Position numbers and translations under genes: made by a program. From assembly GCA_900547815.1 (NCBI GenBank), contig URHY01000014.1, positions 1 through 35,959 on the forward strand: a stretch of 35,959 bases of DNA, read 5' to 3'. Positions 13,593-22,584 of this stretch are shown piece by piece. Under the pieces are notes generated by a model. It was not told the DNA's origin, searched no databases, and worked only from the letters and a program-made list of their open reading frames with translations. Position 1 is the first letter of the stretch. Each line of letters opens with the position of its first letter. Source of the stretch: an uncultured Solobacterium sp. (lineage in GTDB: Bacteria > Bacillota_I > Bacilli_A > Erysipelotrichales > Erysipelotrichaceae).

Positions 13593-15143
13593 GTGGGCAT
13601 TTATTTAAATCCAGATAATAACCGTTATGAAAGATTGTGTAACAGTCCTATCTTTGTAGATAAATCATTATTGATTGAATACACAAATAAAGCTATAAAT
13701 ACTTCTAATGATTGTATTTGTGTAACTCGTCCAAGACGATTTGGGAAAAGTACAGATGCGAATATGTTGGTAGCTTATTATTCAAAGGGTACAAATTCAA
13801 AAGACTTGTTTAATACATTAAATATCAGTCACTGTCCTTCTTTTCTTGAACATTTAAACAAGCACAATGTGATTCATTTAAACATACAAGACTTTTTAAG
13901 TACCACAAATTCAATTGATGAAATGCTTGTGAAAATCAATCGAATGATTTTAAAAGACTTGAAATTTGAATTTAAAGATGTCATAACTGAAACCGAAATC
14001 ATCGATGCATTCAATGAAGTCTATGCGTATACAAAAAATAAATTTATCTTTATTATTGATGAATGGGATTGTATCTTTAGAGAATTCAAAGAAAACAAAA
14101 CTGCACAAGAAACATATTTAGATTTCTTAAGGAGCCTTTTAAAAGATAAGAATTATATTGAAATGTGTTACATGACAGGAATATTACCAATCAAAAAATA
14201 CGGAACTCACAGTGCCTTAAATATGTTTGATGAAATATCTATGACGCAATCAAAGCCACTGGCAAACTACATGGGATTTACCGAAGAAGAAGTATCGAAT
14301 TTATGTCGAAAGCACCATGTAGATTATCAAAAAATGAAAGATTGGTATGATGGATACCATATGACAGACACTATTTCAACTTTTTCACCAAGATCTGTAG
14401 TTGCAGCTATTTCAAAACATGATTTTTCAAACTATTGGACTAAAACAGAATCTTTTGAAGCTTTGAAAATATATATCGATTTAAACTTTGATGGACTAAA
14501 AGACAATATTATTCAAATGATGGCAGGAAAAGAAGTATATATTGACACATCTTCATTTGAAAACGATATGTCCACATTTGGTTCAAAAGATGATGTTCTT
14601 ACATTACTGATTCATTTAGGATATTTGGGATACAATCAAAAAGATCAAACATGCTACATTCCAAATAAAGAAGTCATGGACTCATTCTTTACATCCATTA
14701 AAAATTCAGATTGGAATGCGACCACTAAAGCCATTCAAAATTCACGAAACTTATTAGATGCTACGTTTAATATGAATGAAGCAAAAGTAGCTGATTATAT
14801 TGAACAAGCCCATCTAGAAACTAACCACATTCAATATAATGATGAAAATGCTCTAAGCTATACAATTGATCTTGCCTTCTATGCCGCAAGAGATCACTAT
14901 ACTGTGATTCGAGAACTCCCAACCGGCAAAGGATTTGCGGATCTAGCCTTCATCCCTAAAACAGATAAGCCAGCCATGTTGGTTGAATTAAAATGGAATC
15001 AAGATGTAAATACAGCCATTACACAAATCAAAGAAAAAAAGTATCCTTCTGTTTTAGAAAAATACAAAGACAATTTATTACTCGTTGGTATTACTTACGA
15101 CAAGAAAACAAGAAAACACATATGCAAAATCGAGCGACTTTAA
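13593..15143 (+). CDS. AAA-ATPase-like protein with C-terminal PD-(D/E)XK nuclease domain
   Basis: 516-aa protein of the widespread AAA-ATPase_like plus PD-(D/E)XK_9 architecture. The Walker A-like loop is TRPRRFGKST (about 48-57), Walker B is FIFIIDEWD (about 150-158), and the nuclease-like core is GFADLAFIPK with LVELKWN near residues 447-471. It begins with a GTG; no ATG lies nearby and the ribosome site is weak. The family is abundant in gut Bacillota and Bacteroidota; its function is not established, and roles in DNA transactions or defence are speculation. It is monocistronic and convergent with the amylase gene, with which it overlaps by 4 bp. Confidence 0.85.
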   Translation: MGIYLNPDNNRYERLCNSPIFVDKSLLIEYTNKAINTSNDCICVTRPRRFGKSTDANMLVAYYSKGTNSKDLFNTLNISHCPSFLEHLNKHNVIHLNIQDFLSTTNSIDEMLVKINRMILKDLKFEFKDVITETEIIDAFNEVYAYTKNKFIFIIDEWDCIFREFKENKTAQETYLDFLRSLLKDKNYIEMCYMTGILPIKKYGTHSALNMFDEISMTQSKPLANYMGFTEEEVSNLCRKHHVDYQKMKDWYDGYHMTDTISTFSPRSVVAAISKHDFSNYWTKTESFEALKIYIDLNFDGLKDNIIQMMAGKEVYIDTSSFENDMSTFGSKDDVLTLLIHLGYLGYNQKDQTCYIPNKEVMDSFFTSIKNSDWNATTKAIQNSRNLLDATFNMNEAKVADYIEQAHLETNHIQYNDENALSYTIDLAFYAARDHYTVIRELPTGKGFADLAFIPKTDKPAMLVELKWNQDVNTAITQIKEKKYPSVLEKYKDNLLLVGITYDKKTRKHICKIERL

Positions 15144-15158
15144 TCGCTCGATCTTTTT
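15129..15158. terminator. Bidirectional terminator with overlapping stop codons
   Basis: ATCGAGCGA (15129-15137) and TCGCTCGAT (15144-15152) form a 9-bp perfect stem whose 6-nt loop contains both convergent stop codons. CTTTTT follows on the plus strand. Confidence 0.85.
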
Positions 15159-16441
15159 AATATTCTTACTTCATAAGGCTTGAACTCAAGTGCATTATTA
15201 ATAGGAACCTCTTCATTTGTTTCAATATCAATGAAGTTACCTTGTCCATTAAAGCCTAATGTTTGAGCTTCATTTTTCATATTCATACAAATCCATAGAC
15301 ATTCCTTTTCATCTTGTCTTTGATAGATACAAGCCGTATTTGTGATACCAATCTGTGTATAGTCTCCATAAGATAAAGCGGAATGATTATGTTTTAGGTT
15401 GATTAACTTTTGAATGGTATCCGTTAATTCATTCCACTCAAAAACTTTGATTTCTGGTCTAAGCTGGGTATCATTCCAATTCTTTTTACCTTCTATACCC
15501 CATTCACTACCATAATAAATACATGGAATACCTGGCATAGTAAACAACATCGTATAAATTAAAGGCAATTGATTTTTATCCTCTAGAATAGATGCGACCC
15601 TTTCAACATCATGATTATCCACAAAGTTAAATAAATGTTTTCCCGTATATAAGCACCATGGATCTTTGCCAAATTGACGATTCAATGAATATAGAATTTC
15701 ATAGAAGTTAGCCGAATTAAAACTTGAATACAACCCCTTATAACACTCATAATTTGTGACAGAATCCAACATAGTCTCATTCATCCACTGATTGTAGTCT
15801 CCATGTAGTGTTTCTCCTAAAAGAAAAAAGTCTCTATCTACATGATTATGTAATGTTTGAAGGAAGTTTTTATCTAGACAATATGCGACATCTAATCTTA
15901 AACCATCAATTTTAAATTCTTCTTGCCAAAAATCCACTACGCTTAGAATATAATTTACGACCTCTTGATTTTGAAGATTTAACTTCACCAAGATATCATT
16001 GCCTTCCCAATCCTGATACCAGAATCCATCATTGTAGTGATTGTTTCCATTAAAATCAATATAGAACCAATCCTTATAAGATGAATCCCACTTCTTTTCT
16101 AATACATCTTGAAACGCAAAGAAATCACGACCCACATGGTTAAATACGGCATCTAATATAATTTTAATGTTGTTGTTGTGGAATTTTTCTATGACTTCTT
16201 TTAAGTCTTTATTTGTACCCAATCGAGTATCCAACGTTTTAAAATCCGTTGTATCATAGCCATGCGTACGACTTTCAAAAATTGGATTTAACATGATACA
16301 GTCTATTTTTAATTTCTTTAAATGCGGAATAAATTCCTCTAACTTATGAATTCTATTTACTAGAACATGATCATTCTCAAATGGCGCTCCACAAGCTCCA
16401 AAAGGATAGATTTGATAAAATACACTCTCACTTGCCCACAT
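15140..16441 (-). CDS. Alpha-amylase family glycosidase (GH13, neopullulanase/maltodextrinase-like)
   Basis: 433-aa cytoplasmic GH13 enzyme. The barrel motifs are VFNHVG, DGLRLDVAY (nucleophile Asp), LGETLHG (acid/base Glu) and FVDNHDVER (transition-state Asp). At 433 residues it lacks the N-terminal domain of typical 580-residue neopullulanases and keeps a short C-terminal beta domain. Substrates are probably linear maltodextrins taken up from outside. GGAG precedes the ATG at 16441. It is the last gene of the glnA-ANTAR-YbaK-amylase run (6-bp gap to ybaK), an unusual joining of carbon and nitrogen genes. Confidence 0.85.
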   Translation of the reverse strand: MWASESVFYQIYPFGACGAPFENDHVLVNRIHKLEEFIPHLKKLKIDCIMLNPIFESRTHGYDTTDFKTLDTRLGTNKDLKEVIEKFHNNNIKIILDAVFNHVGRDFFAFQDVLEKKWDSSYKDWFYIDFNGNNHYNDGFWYQDWEGNDILVKLNLQNQEVVNYILSVVDFWQEEFKIDGLRLDVAYCLDKNFLQTLHNHVDRDFFLLGETLHGDYNQWMNETMLDSVTNYECYKGLYSSFNSANFYEILYSLNRQFGKDPWCLYTGKHLFNFVDNHDVERVASILEDKNQLPLIYTMLFTMPGIPCIYYGSEWGIEGKKNWNDTQLRPEIKVFEWNELTDTIQKLINLKHNHSALSYGDYTQIGITNTACIYQRQDEKECLWICMNMKNEAQTLGFNGQGNFIDIETNEEVPINNALEFKPYEVRILKRSSD

Positions 16442-16447
16442 ACTATA

Positions 16448-16933
16448 TTACTCCTTTATGATATCTACAGCTTGCACTTGAATTAAATCCACCAAATCTT
16501 TTGGATCCATCTCAATCTGCATGCCAATCTTACCGGCACTAAAATAGATTTTATCCTTATTTAATGCATCCTCATACATAAAGGTACGAAACTGCTTTTT
16601 CATTCCTAAAGGAGAACAACCACCACGAATATATCCCGTGATCTTATTAATATCCTTTACATGAATCATTTCACAAGATTTAACACCTGCTACTTTGGCA
16701 CACTTCTTTAGATCCAATTCCTTTTCAACCGGAATCATATAGACTAAGTATTCCTTTGTGTTAGCTTGTGTAACCAATGTCTTATATACCTTTTCAACAG
16801 GCTGATTTAACATATTCGCAACATGAATACCATCCACCGGATCATTTTCCTTATGTTCATACGTATGCGCTTTGTATTCCACTTTATGCTGATCTAAAAA
16901 ACGCATCGCATTGGTCTTTTGAATCTTTTTCAT
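16448..16933 (-). CDS. ybaK: YbaK/EbsC-family Cys-tRNA(Pro) deacylase
   Basis: 161-aa single-domain editing protein that hydrolyses Cys-tRNA(Pro) or related mischarged tRNAs in trans. Typical motifs are VYKTLVTQ, with the conserved Lys in the active site, and GYIRGGCSPLGMKKQ. Length agrees with the YbaK subfamily (about 155-160). Its ATG overlaps the stop of the ANTAR regulator by 4 bp, so translation is coupled. Any link to nitrogen control beyond co-transcription is not evident. Confidence 0.88.
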   Translation of the reverse strand: MKKIQKTNAMRFLDQHKVEYKAHTYEHKENDPVDGIHVANMLNQPVEKVYKTLVTQANTKEYLVYMIPVEKELDLKKCAKVAGVKSCEMIHVKDINKITGYIRGGCSPLGMKKQFRTFMYEDALNKDKIYFSAGKIGMQIEMDPKDLVDLIQVQAVDIIKE

Positions 16934-17478
16934 TCTGAAAACTCCTCTAATAATTCTTTTGCCACAAGAAACTTCGCTTTATGCTGCTCCATCGCTATCT
17001 TTTCAATATAGTGATGCGCCTTTTCTTCACTCCAATGATAATTTGAAATCAATACCAACTTACAATGATCCACCATCTTAAGCTCTAAATATTTCTGTTC
17101 AAGCTTATTGATCTTCTTTTCATACATCGCAATCTTCGATTTTAAACTCTTCATCATTTGGAAAGCTTCATACAAAACTTGTTTCTTAATGGGATACGAC
17201 AAGACTATTATACCACTATCTTTACACTGATATAAAACTTGATCATAAATTTCAAGTTTACACACTAATAGAACAGAGGTGTTTAAACTCTTCGCAAAAT
17301 TCAAAAGACCACTAATTGTTTGCGAATACAAAATTACCACAACATCAAACTGAGTATTCCTTAACTTACTTAAGGCATCATTATATGTTTTTGAAAGCAC
17401 ATATTGATAATTGGCCGTATTTTTTAATAAAGCTAAGAAATTCTCATTTCCAATTACTAATACTTTACTTGCCTCCAT
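16930..17478 (-). CDS. ANTAR-domain antitermination regulator with degenerate receiver (NitR-like)
   Basis: 182-aa RNA-binding regulator. Residues about 5-115 have a response-regulator-like fold, but the acidic pair is replaced (VLVIGNENF) and the beta-3 segment reads FDVVVILYSQ without a phospho-Asp at the usual place. A helical linker (MYEKKINKLEQKYLELK) leads to the C-terminal ANTAR three-helix domain (VLISNYHWSEEKAHHYIEKI to LLEEFSE). ANTAR proteins stabilise hairpins that compete with terminators. Clostridial nitrogen clusters with glnA, glt genes and the antiterminator NitR are described. It lies 6 bp after glnA. The hairpin/terminator in the glnN leader is the probable target. Lack of the phospho-Asp suggests control by protein contact rather than phosphorylation (inference). 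Confidence 0.85.
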   Translation of the reverse strand: MEASKVLVIGNENFLALLKNTANYQYVLSKTYNDALSKLRNTQFDVVVILYSQTISGLLNFAKSLNTSVLLVCKLEIYDQVLYQCKDSGIIVLSYPIKKQVLYEAFQMMKSLKSKIAMYEKKINKLEQKYLELKMVDHCKLVLISNYHWSEEKAHHYIEKIAMEQHKAKFLVAKELLEEFSE

Positions 17479-17484
17479 ACATAC

Positions 17485-18654
17485 TTACCCAACATAAATA
17501 TCCACAATATCTTTCCCTAACACTTCTTTTAGCCAAGTCGAATTCTTCGCCTTTGACTTTGCTTCATCTAAACTTTGAGCAAGCTTTGTAGCATCATTAC
17601 TTGCCACATCCGTACAAGGATCTGGTACCATCTTATTTTCAATACCCTCTAAACCAGCATAAATCAATAATGCATACGCAAGATAAATGTTACAACTACA
17701 ATCCGGACTTCTTAATTCCATACGATTTGTAGAATGCGTTGCCGGAATACGAATCAATTGATTTCGATTCTGATACGACCACGTAACATATTTTGGTGCT
17801 TTGTCTTTTCCCAAACGCTCATAAGAATGCTTTGAACGATTCAAAAACAAAGTCATATCCTCAATGCGATTTAAAATTCCCGCCATAAAAGGCATCATCA
17901 ATTCTTCATGATCCTGAATACTCATATTAATATGCATTCCATTACCAGGGGCATCTTCAATGGGTTTTGGTGAAAAGTCCGCAACCAAACCTTGAATATT
18001 CGCTAATGCTTCTACGACCCACTTAAAAGTAGCCGCATTATCGGCTGCTTGTAAAGCCGTTGAATAACGAAAATCAATTTCATTTTGACCAGGCCCCATC
18101 TCATGATGAGAAACCTCAGGATCAATACCCATCTCAGATAATGTCAAACAAATCTCACGACGAATATTTTCACCCTTATCTAAAGGAGCAATATCCATAT
18201 ACCCGCCTTGATCTAATGGAATATATGTATTATTTCCATTTTCATCTTGTTTAAATAAATAAAATTCAAATTCCGAACCAAAATTGATTGTGATTCCCTG
18301 TTCCTTCGCTTTTTTTACAGCCTTTTTTAAAATATATCTAGCATCCCTTTCAAAAAAAGTTCCATCCGGATACTTGATATCACAATACATACGAATCACA
18401 CTACCATCCATGCTACGCCATGGAAGAATTGTCATCGTATTTGGATCTGGATATAAAAACAAATCACTATGTACCTCATCTAAAAACCCATCAACGGCAC
18501 TCGCATCAAAGCTAATCCCTTCCACAAAAGCCCTTTTCAATTCCGTTGGTAAAACGGAAACATTTTTCTGCATTCCATAAATATCAAAATAAGAAAGACG
18601 AATAAATCGTACGTCTTGTTCCTCACAAAAATTCAATACGTCTTCATAAGTCAT
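17485..18654 (-). CDS. glnA: Glutamine synthetase type I, short form
   Basis: 389-aa enzyme joining glutamate and ammonia with ATP. Family motifs are FDASAVDGF, FGSEFEFYLF, EMGPGQNEIDFRY, GNGMHINMSI, NRNQLIRIPA and NRMELRSPD. Canonical GSI is about 440 residues; this protein ends at GKDIVDIYVG where relatives continue for about 35 more residues, and some loops are shorter. The frame is open to a GTG at 18663, but that GTG is part of the ribosome site GAGGTG, 6 bp before ATG 18654, which is therefore the start. The adenylylation Tyr region is not recognisable. It is divergent from glnN and first gene of the ANTAR operon. Confidence 0.9.
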   Translation of the reverse strand: MTYEDVLNFCEEQDVRFIRLSYFDIYGMQKNVSVLPTELKRAFVEGISFDASAVDGFLDEVHSDLFLYPDPNTMTILPWRSMDGSVIRMYCDIKYPDGTFFERDARYILKKAVKKAKEQGITINFGSEFEFYLFKQDENGNNTYIPLDQGGYMDIAPLDKGENIRREICLTLSEMGIDPEVSHHEMGPGQNEIDFRYSTALQAADNAATFKWVVEALANIQGLVADFSPKPIEDAPGNGMHINMSIQDHEELMMPFMAGILNRIEDMTLFLNRSKHSYERLGKDKAPKYVTWSYQNRNQLIRIPATHSTNRMELRSPDCSCNIYLAYALLIYAGLEGIENKMVPDPCTDVASNDATKLAQSLDEAKSKAKNSTWLKEVLGKDIVDIYVG

Positions 18655-18730
18655 AATTTTCACCTCGATTAATTAATACACTATTTTCATTTTATTTTCA
18701 ATATTTTTTACATTTCTTTACAATTTCCTG

Positions 18731-18758
18731 TTGACAACTTCAAATATTCGAATATAAT
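18731..18758 (+). promoter_or_regulatory. Consensus sigma-A promoter of the glnN operon
   Basis: Perfect TTGACA (18731-18736) and perfect TATAAT (18753-18758) with a 16-bp spacer. The predicted start near 18765 is only a few bases before the leader hairpin. A near-consensus promoter followed directly by a terminator implies constitutive initiation with control at elongation. Confidence 0.8.
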
Positions 18759-18770
18759 TAGTTGCATACA

Positions 18771-18834
18771 TGGCAAGGACGCCAAAGAAAACATAGGTAA
18801 AACCTAGTGTTTTTAGTGTCCTTGCCCTTTTTTT
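18771..18834 (+). promoter_or_regulatory. Leader terminator with ANTAR-type hexaloop hairpin
   Basis: GGCAAGGAC (18772-18780) pairs perfectly with GTCCTTGCC (18818-18826), with an inner AAAACA-AGGT/ACCT-TGTTTT stem, followed by seven T (18828-18834): a complete intrinsic terminator. The alternative hairpin TGGC-AAGGAC-GCCA (18771-18784) has a hexanucleotide loop with A at position 1 and G at position 4, the ANTAR signature, and uses the same bases as the terminator's 5' arm. The second hairpin of the usual ANTAR pair is not clear. Confidence 0.7.
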
Positions 18835-18853
18835 ATGTAAAGGAGAGCCATTT

Positions 18854-20944
18854 ATGAAATCAATCGTAGAAGAAATTTTTGGAAGTAAAGTTTTTGATGA
18901 ATCTGTCATGCGAGAAAAACTCGCAAAAGATACATATCGCGAATTAGAAAAAACCATTCGTGATGGTAAGCAATTAAATATCAAAATTGCCAATGCCGTA
19001 GCCCACGCTATGAAAGAATGGGCCATCGAACAAGGGGCTACACACTATACACACTGGTTCCAACCAATGACTGGTGTGACTGCAGAAAAACACGATGGCT
19101 TTATCAACCCAGATAAAGATGGCAAAGTCATCATGGAATTTAGTGGTAAAGAATTAATCAAAGGTGAACCTGACGCTTCAAGTTTTCCTAACGGAGGATT
19201 AAGAGCAACATTTGAAGCTAGAGGCTATACAGCATGGGATCCAACAAGCTATGCCTTCATTAAAAACGGAGTACTTTGTATTCCTACCGCATTCTGTTCT
19301 TACTCAGGACATGCCCTAGACAAAAAGACACCATTACTTAGAAGTATGCAAGCTATTAATAAACAAGCTTTACGTATTGTAAAACTATTTGGCAATAACG
19401 ATGTTCAAACCATTAAAACAACAGTAGGACCTGAACAAGAATACTTCTTGATTGATCAAAAATATTATGAACAAAGAAAAGACTTGATCTATACAGGACG
19501 TACACTATATGGTGCTCCATGTCCTAAAGGACAAGAATTAGAAGATCATTATTTTGGAACCATTAAGACTCGTGTTCAAGAATTCATGACCGACTTAAAT
19601 AAAGAATTATGGAAATTGGGTATCTTAGTTAAAACAGAACACAACGAAGTAGCTCCTGCTCAACATGAATTGGCTCCGATCTTTACAACAACAAATATCG
19701 CAACTGACCACAACCAATTGACAATGGAGTTGATTCAAAGAGTCGCAAAGAAACATGGATTGGTTGCTCTACTGCATGAAAAACCATTTGAAGGAATCAA
19801 CGGAAGTGGTAAACACAATAACTGGTCATTATCTACAGACACAGGATTAAACTTATTAGAACCAGGCGATACACCACATGAAAATGCACAATTCTTAGTA
19901 TTCCTTGCCGCTATCATTAAAGCTGTAGATGAACACCAAGACTTATTGCGATTAAGTGTAGCCACTGCTGGAAACGACCATAGACTAGGTGCTAACGAAG
20001 CTCCACCAGCAATCATTTCTATTTTCTTAGGTGATGAATTAACAGCAGTATTAAAGGCTATCGAAGAAGATAAACCATATGATGGAAAAGAAAAAGAATT
20101 AATGAAGATTGGTGCAACCGTTCTTCCAAAATTCCCTAAAGATTCAACAGACCGTAACCGTACTTCTCCATTCGCATTTACAGGAAACAAATTCGAATTC
20201 AGAATGCCAGGATCTAACTCAAGTATTGCCGGATGCAACATCGTATTAAATGCTGTTATTGCCGACGAACTTGAAAAATTTGCGAATATTCTAGAATCAA
20301 GTGATGATTTTGAAACAACATTACACGCATTGATCAAAGATACAATCAAAAACCACAAACGTATTATTTTTAATGGTAATGGATATGATGATTCTTGGAT
20401 TGAAGAAGCTGAGTCTAGAGGCTTATTAAACTTAAAAACCACTCCAGATGCACTTCCTTACTTCAAGACAGAAGAAAACATCGCCTTATTTGAAAGACAA
20501 AGAGTTTTATCAAAAGAAGAAGTGGAATCAAGATATGAAATCTTGATGGATGAATATGTAAAACAAATCAACATTGAAGCTTTGACTATGTTAGACATCG
20601 CCAAAAAAGACATCTTACCAGCCGCAAGTAAGTTCTCTAAAGAATTGACAGATACCATCGCAAACAAAAAAGCCATTGGCATCGACTTAACATATGAACT
20701 TGAAACAGCTAAAAAGGTCAGTGAATATTTAACCGAAGCTTATCAAGCTTTGATCACATTAGAAAAAGATGTTAAAAAACTACATTCAATCGATGATTTT
20801 GAAAAATCAGCCTTCTATGTAAGAGACTTCATTATCCAAGATATGGCGGCCTTAAGAAAACCATGTGACGAATTAGAAGTCGTAACATCAAATGAAGCTT
20901 GGCCATTCCCAACCTATGGAAAATTATTATTCGGAATTCTATAA
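18854..20944 (+). CDS. glnN: Glutamine synthetase type III
   Basis: 696-aa GSIII, full length for the family. Recognisable parts are the N-terminal HWFQPMTG-TAEKHD region, GPEQEYFLID, NEVAPAQHELAP, HEKPFEGINGSGKHNNWSL, and NRTSPFAFTGNKFEFRMPGS. It makes glutamine from glutamate and ammonia in the cytoplasm. AGGAGA precedes the ATG. It heads the operon with asnB, gltB and gltD, so glutamine is made and consumed by products of one transcript. Control is most likely antitermination in the leader by the divergent ANTAR protein. Having both GSI and GSIII side by side is known in clostridia. Confidence 0.95.
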   Translation: MKSIVEEIFGSKVFDESVMREKLAKDTYRELEKTIRDGKQLNIKIANAVAHAMKEWAIEQGATHYTHWFQPMTGVTAEKHDGFINPDKDGKVIMEFSGKELIKGEPDASSFPNGGLRATFEARGYTAWDPTSYAFIKNGVLCIPTAFCSYSGHALDKKTPLLRSMQAINKQALRIVKLFGNNDVQTIKTTVGPEQEYFLIDQKYYEQRKDLIYTGRTLYGAPCPKGQELEDHYFGTIKTRVQEFMTDLNKELWKLGILVKTEHNEVAPAQHELAPIFTTTNIATDHNQLTMELIQRVAKKHGLVALLHEKPFEGINGSGKHNNWSLSTDTGLNLLEPGDTPHENAQFLVFLAAIIKAVDEHQDLLRLSVATAGNDHRLGANEAPPAIISIFLGDELTAVLKAIEEDKPYDGKEKELMKIGATVLPKFPKDSTDRNRTSPFAFTGNKFEFRMPGSNSSIAGCNIVLNAVIADELEKFANILESSDDFETTLHALIKDTIKNHKRIIFNGNGYDDSWIEEAESRGLLNLKTTPDALPYFKTEENIALFERQRVLSKEEVESRYEILMDEYVKQINIEALTMLDIAKKDILPAASKFSKELTDTIANKKAIGIDLTYELETAKKVSEYLTEAYQALITLEKDVKKLHSIDDFEKSAFYVRDFIIQDMAALRKPCDELEVVTSNEAWPFPTYGKLLFGIL

Positions 20945-20945
20945 A

Positions 20946-20964
20946 CCGGCAATTGCCGGCTTTT
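20946..20964 (+). other. Palindromic hairpin between glnN and asnB
   Basis: CCGGC-AATT-GCCGG followed by CTTTT. It is either a weak terminator that reduces expression of asnB-gltBD relative to glnN or an mRNA stability element. Confidence 0.55.
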
Positions 20965-20986
20965 CCGTTCTAAGGAGATATTATTT

Positions 20987-22570
20987 ATGTGTACAATTAT
21001 AGGATATAAATCATTAAAAATAAGCGAAAACACAATTCATAAAGCATTGGAAAACACCTATTCTAGAGGACCTGATGATGAAAGAATCCAACAAGTAGGA
21101 TGTGGCTATTTAGGTTTTCAAAGACTATCCATTATGGGACTCAGTCCAGAAGGCATGCAGCCATTTGTTAGAAATAACAACCTTGTCGTATGTAACGGTG
21201 AAATCTATGGCTTTCGAAAATTAAAAGAAGAACTCGAAAAAGATGGCTATACATTTATTTCGCAAAGTGATTGTGAAATTCTTTTACCACTCTATGAAAA
21301 ATATGGTTTAGACATGTTTAAAAAGCTAGATGCCGAATACGCATGCATTATTTATGATGCCAAGAAAAATGACTTTGTTGCTGCCCGTGACCCAATCGGA
21401 ATCCGTCCATTATTTTATGGCTATGATAAAAACCATAATATCGTATTCGCTTCCGAAGCTAAAAATCTTGTTTCAATTGTTGAACAAATCTTTCCCTTCC
21501 CTCCTGGATTCTATTATGCCGATGGAAAATTCACTTGTTATTTAGATGTTACTAAAGTGGATAAAGTAATCACTTCAGATCTTGAAACCATCTGTACAAA
21601 CATCCACGATAAATTAGTGGAAGGTGTTAAGAAAAGATTAGATGCTGATGCTCCACTAGGATTCTTATTAAGTGGTGGATTGGATTCAAGTCTAGTATGT
21701 GCCATCAGCCAAAAATTACTAAACAAACCCATCGAAACCTATGCGATTGGAATGGAAGAAGATGCGATTGATTTAAAATACGCCAAAGAAGTCGCTGACT
21801 TTATTGGTAGCAACCACCATGAAATCATTATTAATAAAGATGATGTCTTAAATGCTATTAAACCCGTCATCAAAACTTTAGCAACCTTTGACATTACAAC
21901 CATTCGCGCCAGCATTGGAATGTATTTAATTTGTAAAGCTATTCATGAACAAAGTAACATTCGCGTATTACTTACTGGAGAAATCAGCGATGAATTGTTT
22001 GGCTATAAATATACAGATTTTGCCCCAAGCAAAGAAGAATTTCAAGAAGAAAGTGTAAAACGAGTACATGAACTTTACATGTATGATGTATTAAGAGCTG
22101 ATCGTTGTATTTCCACAAACTCCATTGAAGCTCGCGTTCCTTTTGGAGATTTAGATTTTGTCAAATACGTTATGGCAATTGATCCAAAAAAGAAAATGAA
22201 TACATACAATAAAGGAAAGTATTTACTTCGCCATGCCTTTGAAAAAGACAATATTCTACCATACGATATCTTAATGCGTGAAAAAGCGGCATTCTCTGAT
22301 GCAGTTGGACACTCATTGAGTGATGATATTAAAGAATATGCTGAAAATTATTATACAGATACTGAATTTGAAGAAAAAATCAAACAATATAAATACTGTA
22401 CTCCATTCACAAAAGAATCCTTATTATATCGTGAAATTTTTGAGTCTTACTATCCAAATCAGGCAAGTATGATCAAAGACTTCTGGATGCCAAATAAAAA
22501 CTGGCAAGGATGCAACGTCAATGATCCGAGTGCCCGTTATCTTTCAAACTATGGAGATAGTGGCAAATAG
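20987..22570 (+). CDS. asnB: Asparagine synthase (glutamine-hydrolysing)
   Basis: 527-aa AsnB-type enzyme converting aspartate and glutamine, with ATP, to asparagine and glutamate. Cys2 is the glutaminase nucleophile after Met removal. The N-terminal class II amidotransferase contains RGPDD, CNGEIY and ARDPIGIRPL. The C-terminal synthetase has the PP-loop LLSGGLDSS (about residue 227) and LLTGEISDELFGY. AAGGAG precedes the ATG. It is 42 bp downstream of glnN and 14 bp upstream of gltB. The length is slightly below E. coli AsnB (554), with all motifs present. Confidence 0.93.
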   Translation: MCTIIGYKSLKISENTIHKALENTYSRGPDDERIQQVGCGYLGFQRLSIMGLSPEGMQPFVRNNNLVVCNGEIYGFRKLKEELEKDGYTFISQSDCEILLPLYEKYGLDMFKKLDAEYACIIYDAKKNDFVAARDPIGIRPLFYGYDKNHNIVFASEAKNLVSIVEQIFPFPPGFYYADGKFTCYLDVTKVDKVITSDLETICTNIHDKLVEGVKKRLDADAPLGFLLSGGLDSSLVCAISQKLLNKPIETYAIGMEEDAIDLKYAKEVADFIGSNHHEIIINKDDVLNAIKPVIKTLATFDITTIRASIGMYLICKAIHEQSNIRVLLTGEISDELFGYKYTDFAPSKEEFQEESVKRVHELYMYDVLRADRCISTNSIEARVPFGDLDFVKYVMAIDPKKKMNTYNKGKYLLRHAFEKDNILPYDILMREKAAFSDAVGHSLSDDIKEYAENYYTDTEFEEKIKQYKYCTPFTKESLLYREIFESYYPNQASMIKDFWMPNKNWQGCNVNDPSARYLSNYGDSGK

Positions 22571-22584
22571 AAAGGTTGTATATT

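Noticed and set aside
18655..18663. GTG start of glnA
   Set aside because: The GTG is part of the GAGGTG ribosome site for the ATG at 18654. The same reasoning was used for the NUDIX and GNAT genes.
18673..18701. glnA promoter TTGAAA-N17-TATTAA on the minus strand
   Set aside because: Its predicted transcript start would fall on the ribosome site itself, so I do not list it as a feature; it remains possible.
19735..20442. Minus-strand 235-aa ORF inside glnN
   Set aside because: Shadow frame of a highly conserved gene, no start signals, Ser/Asn-rich composition typical of antisense frames.
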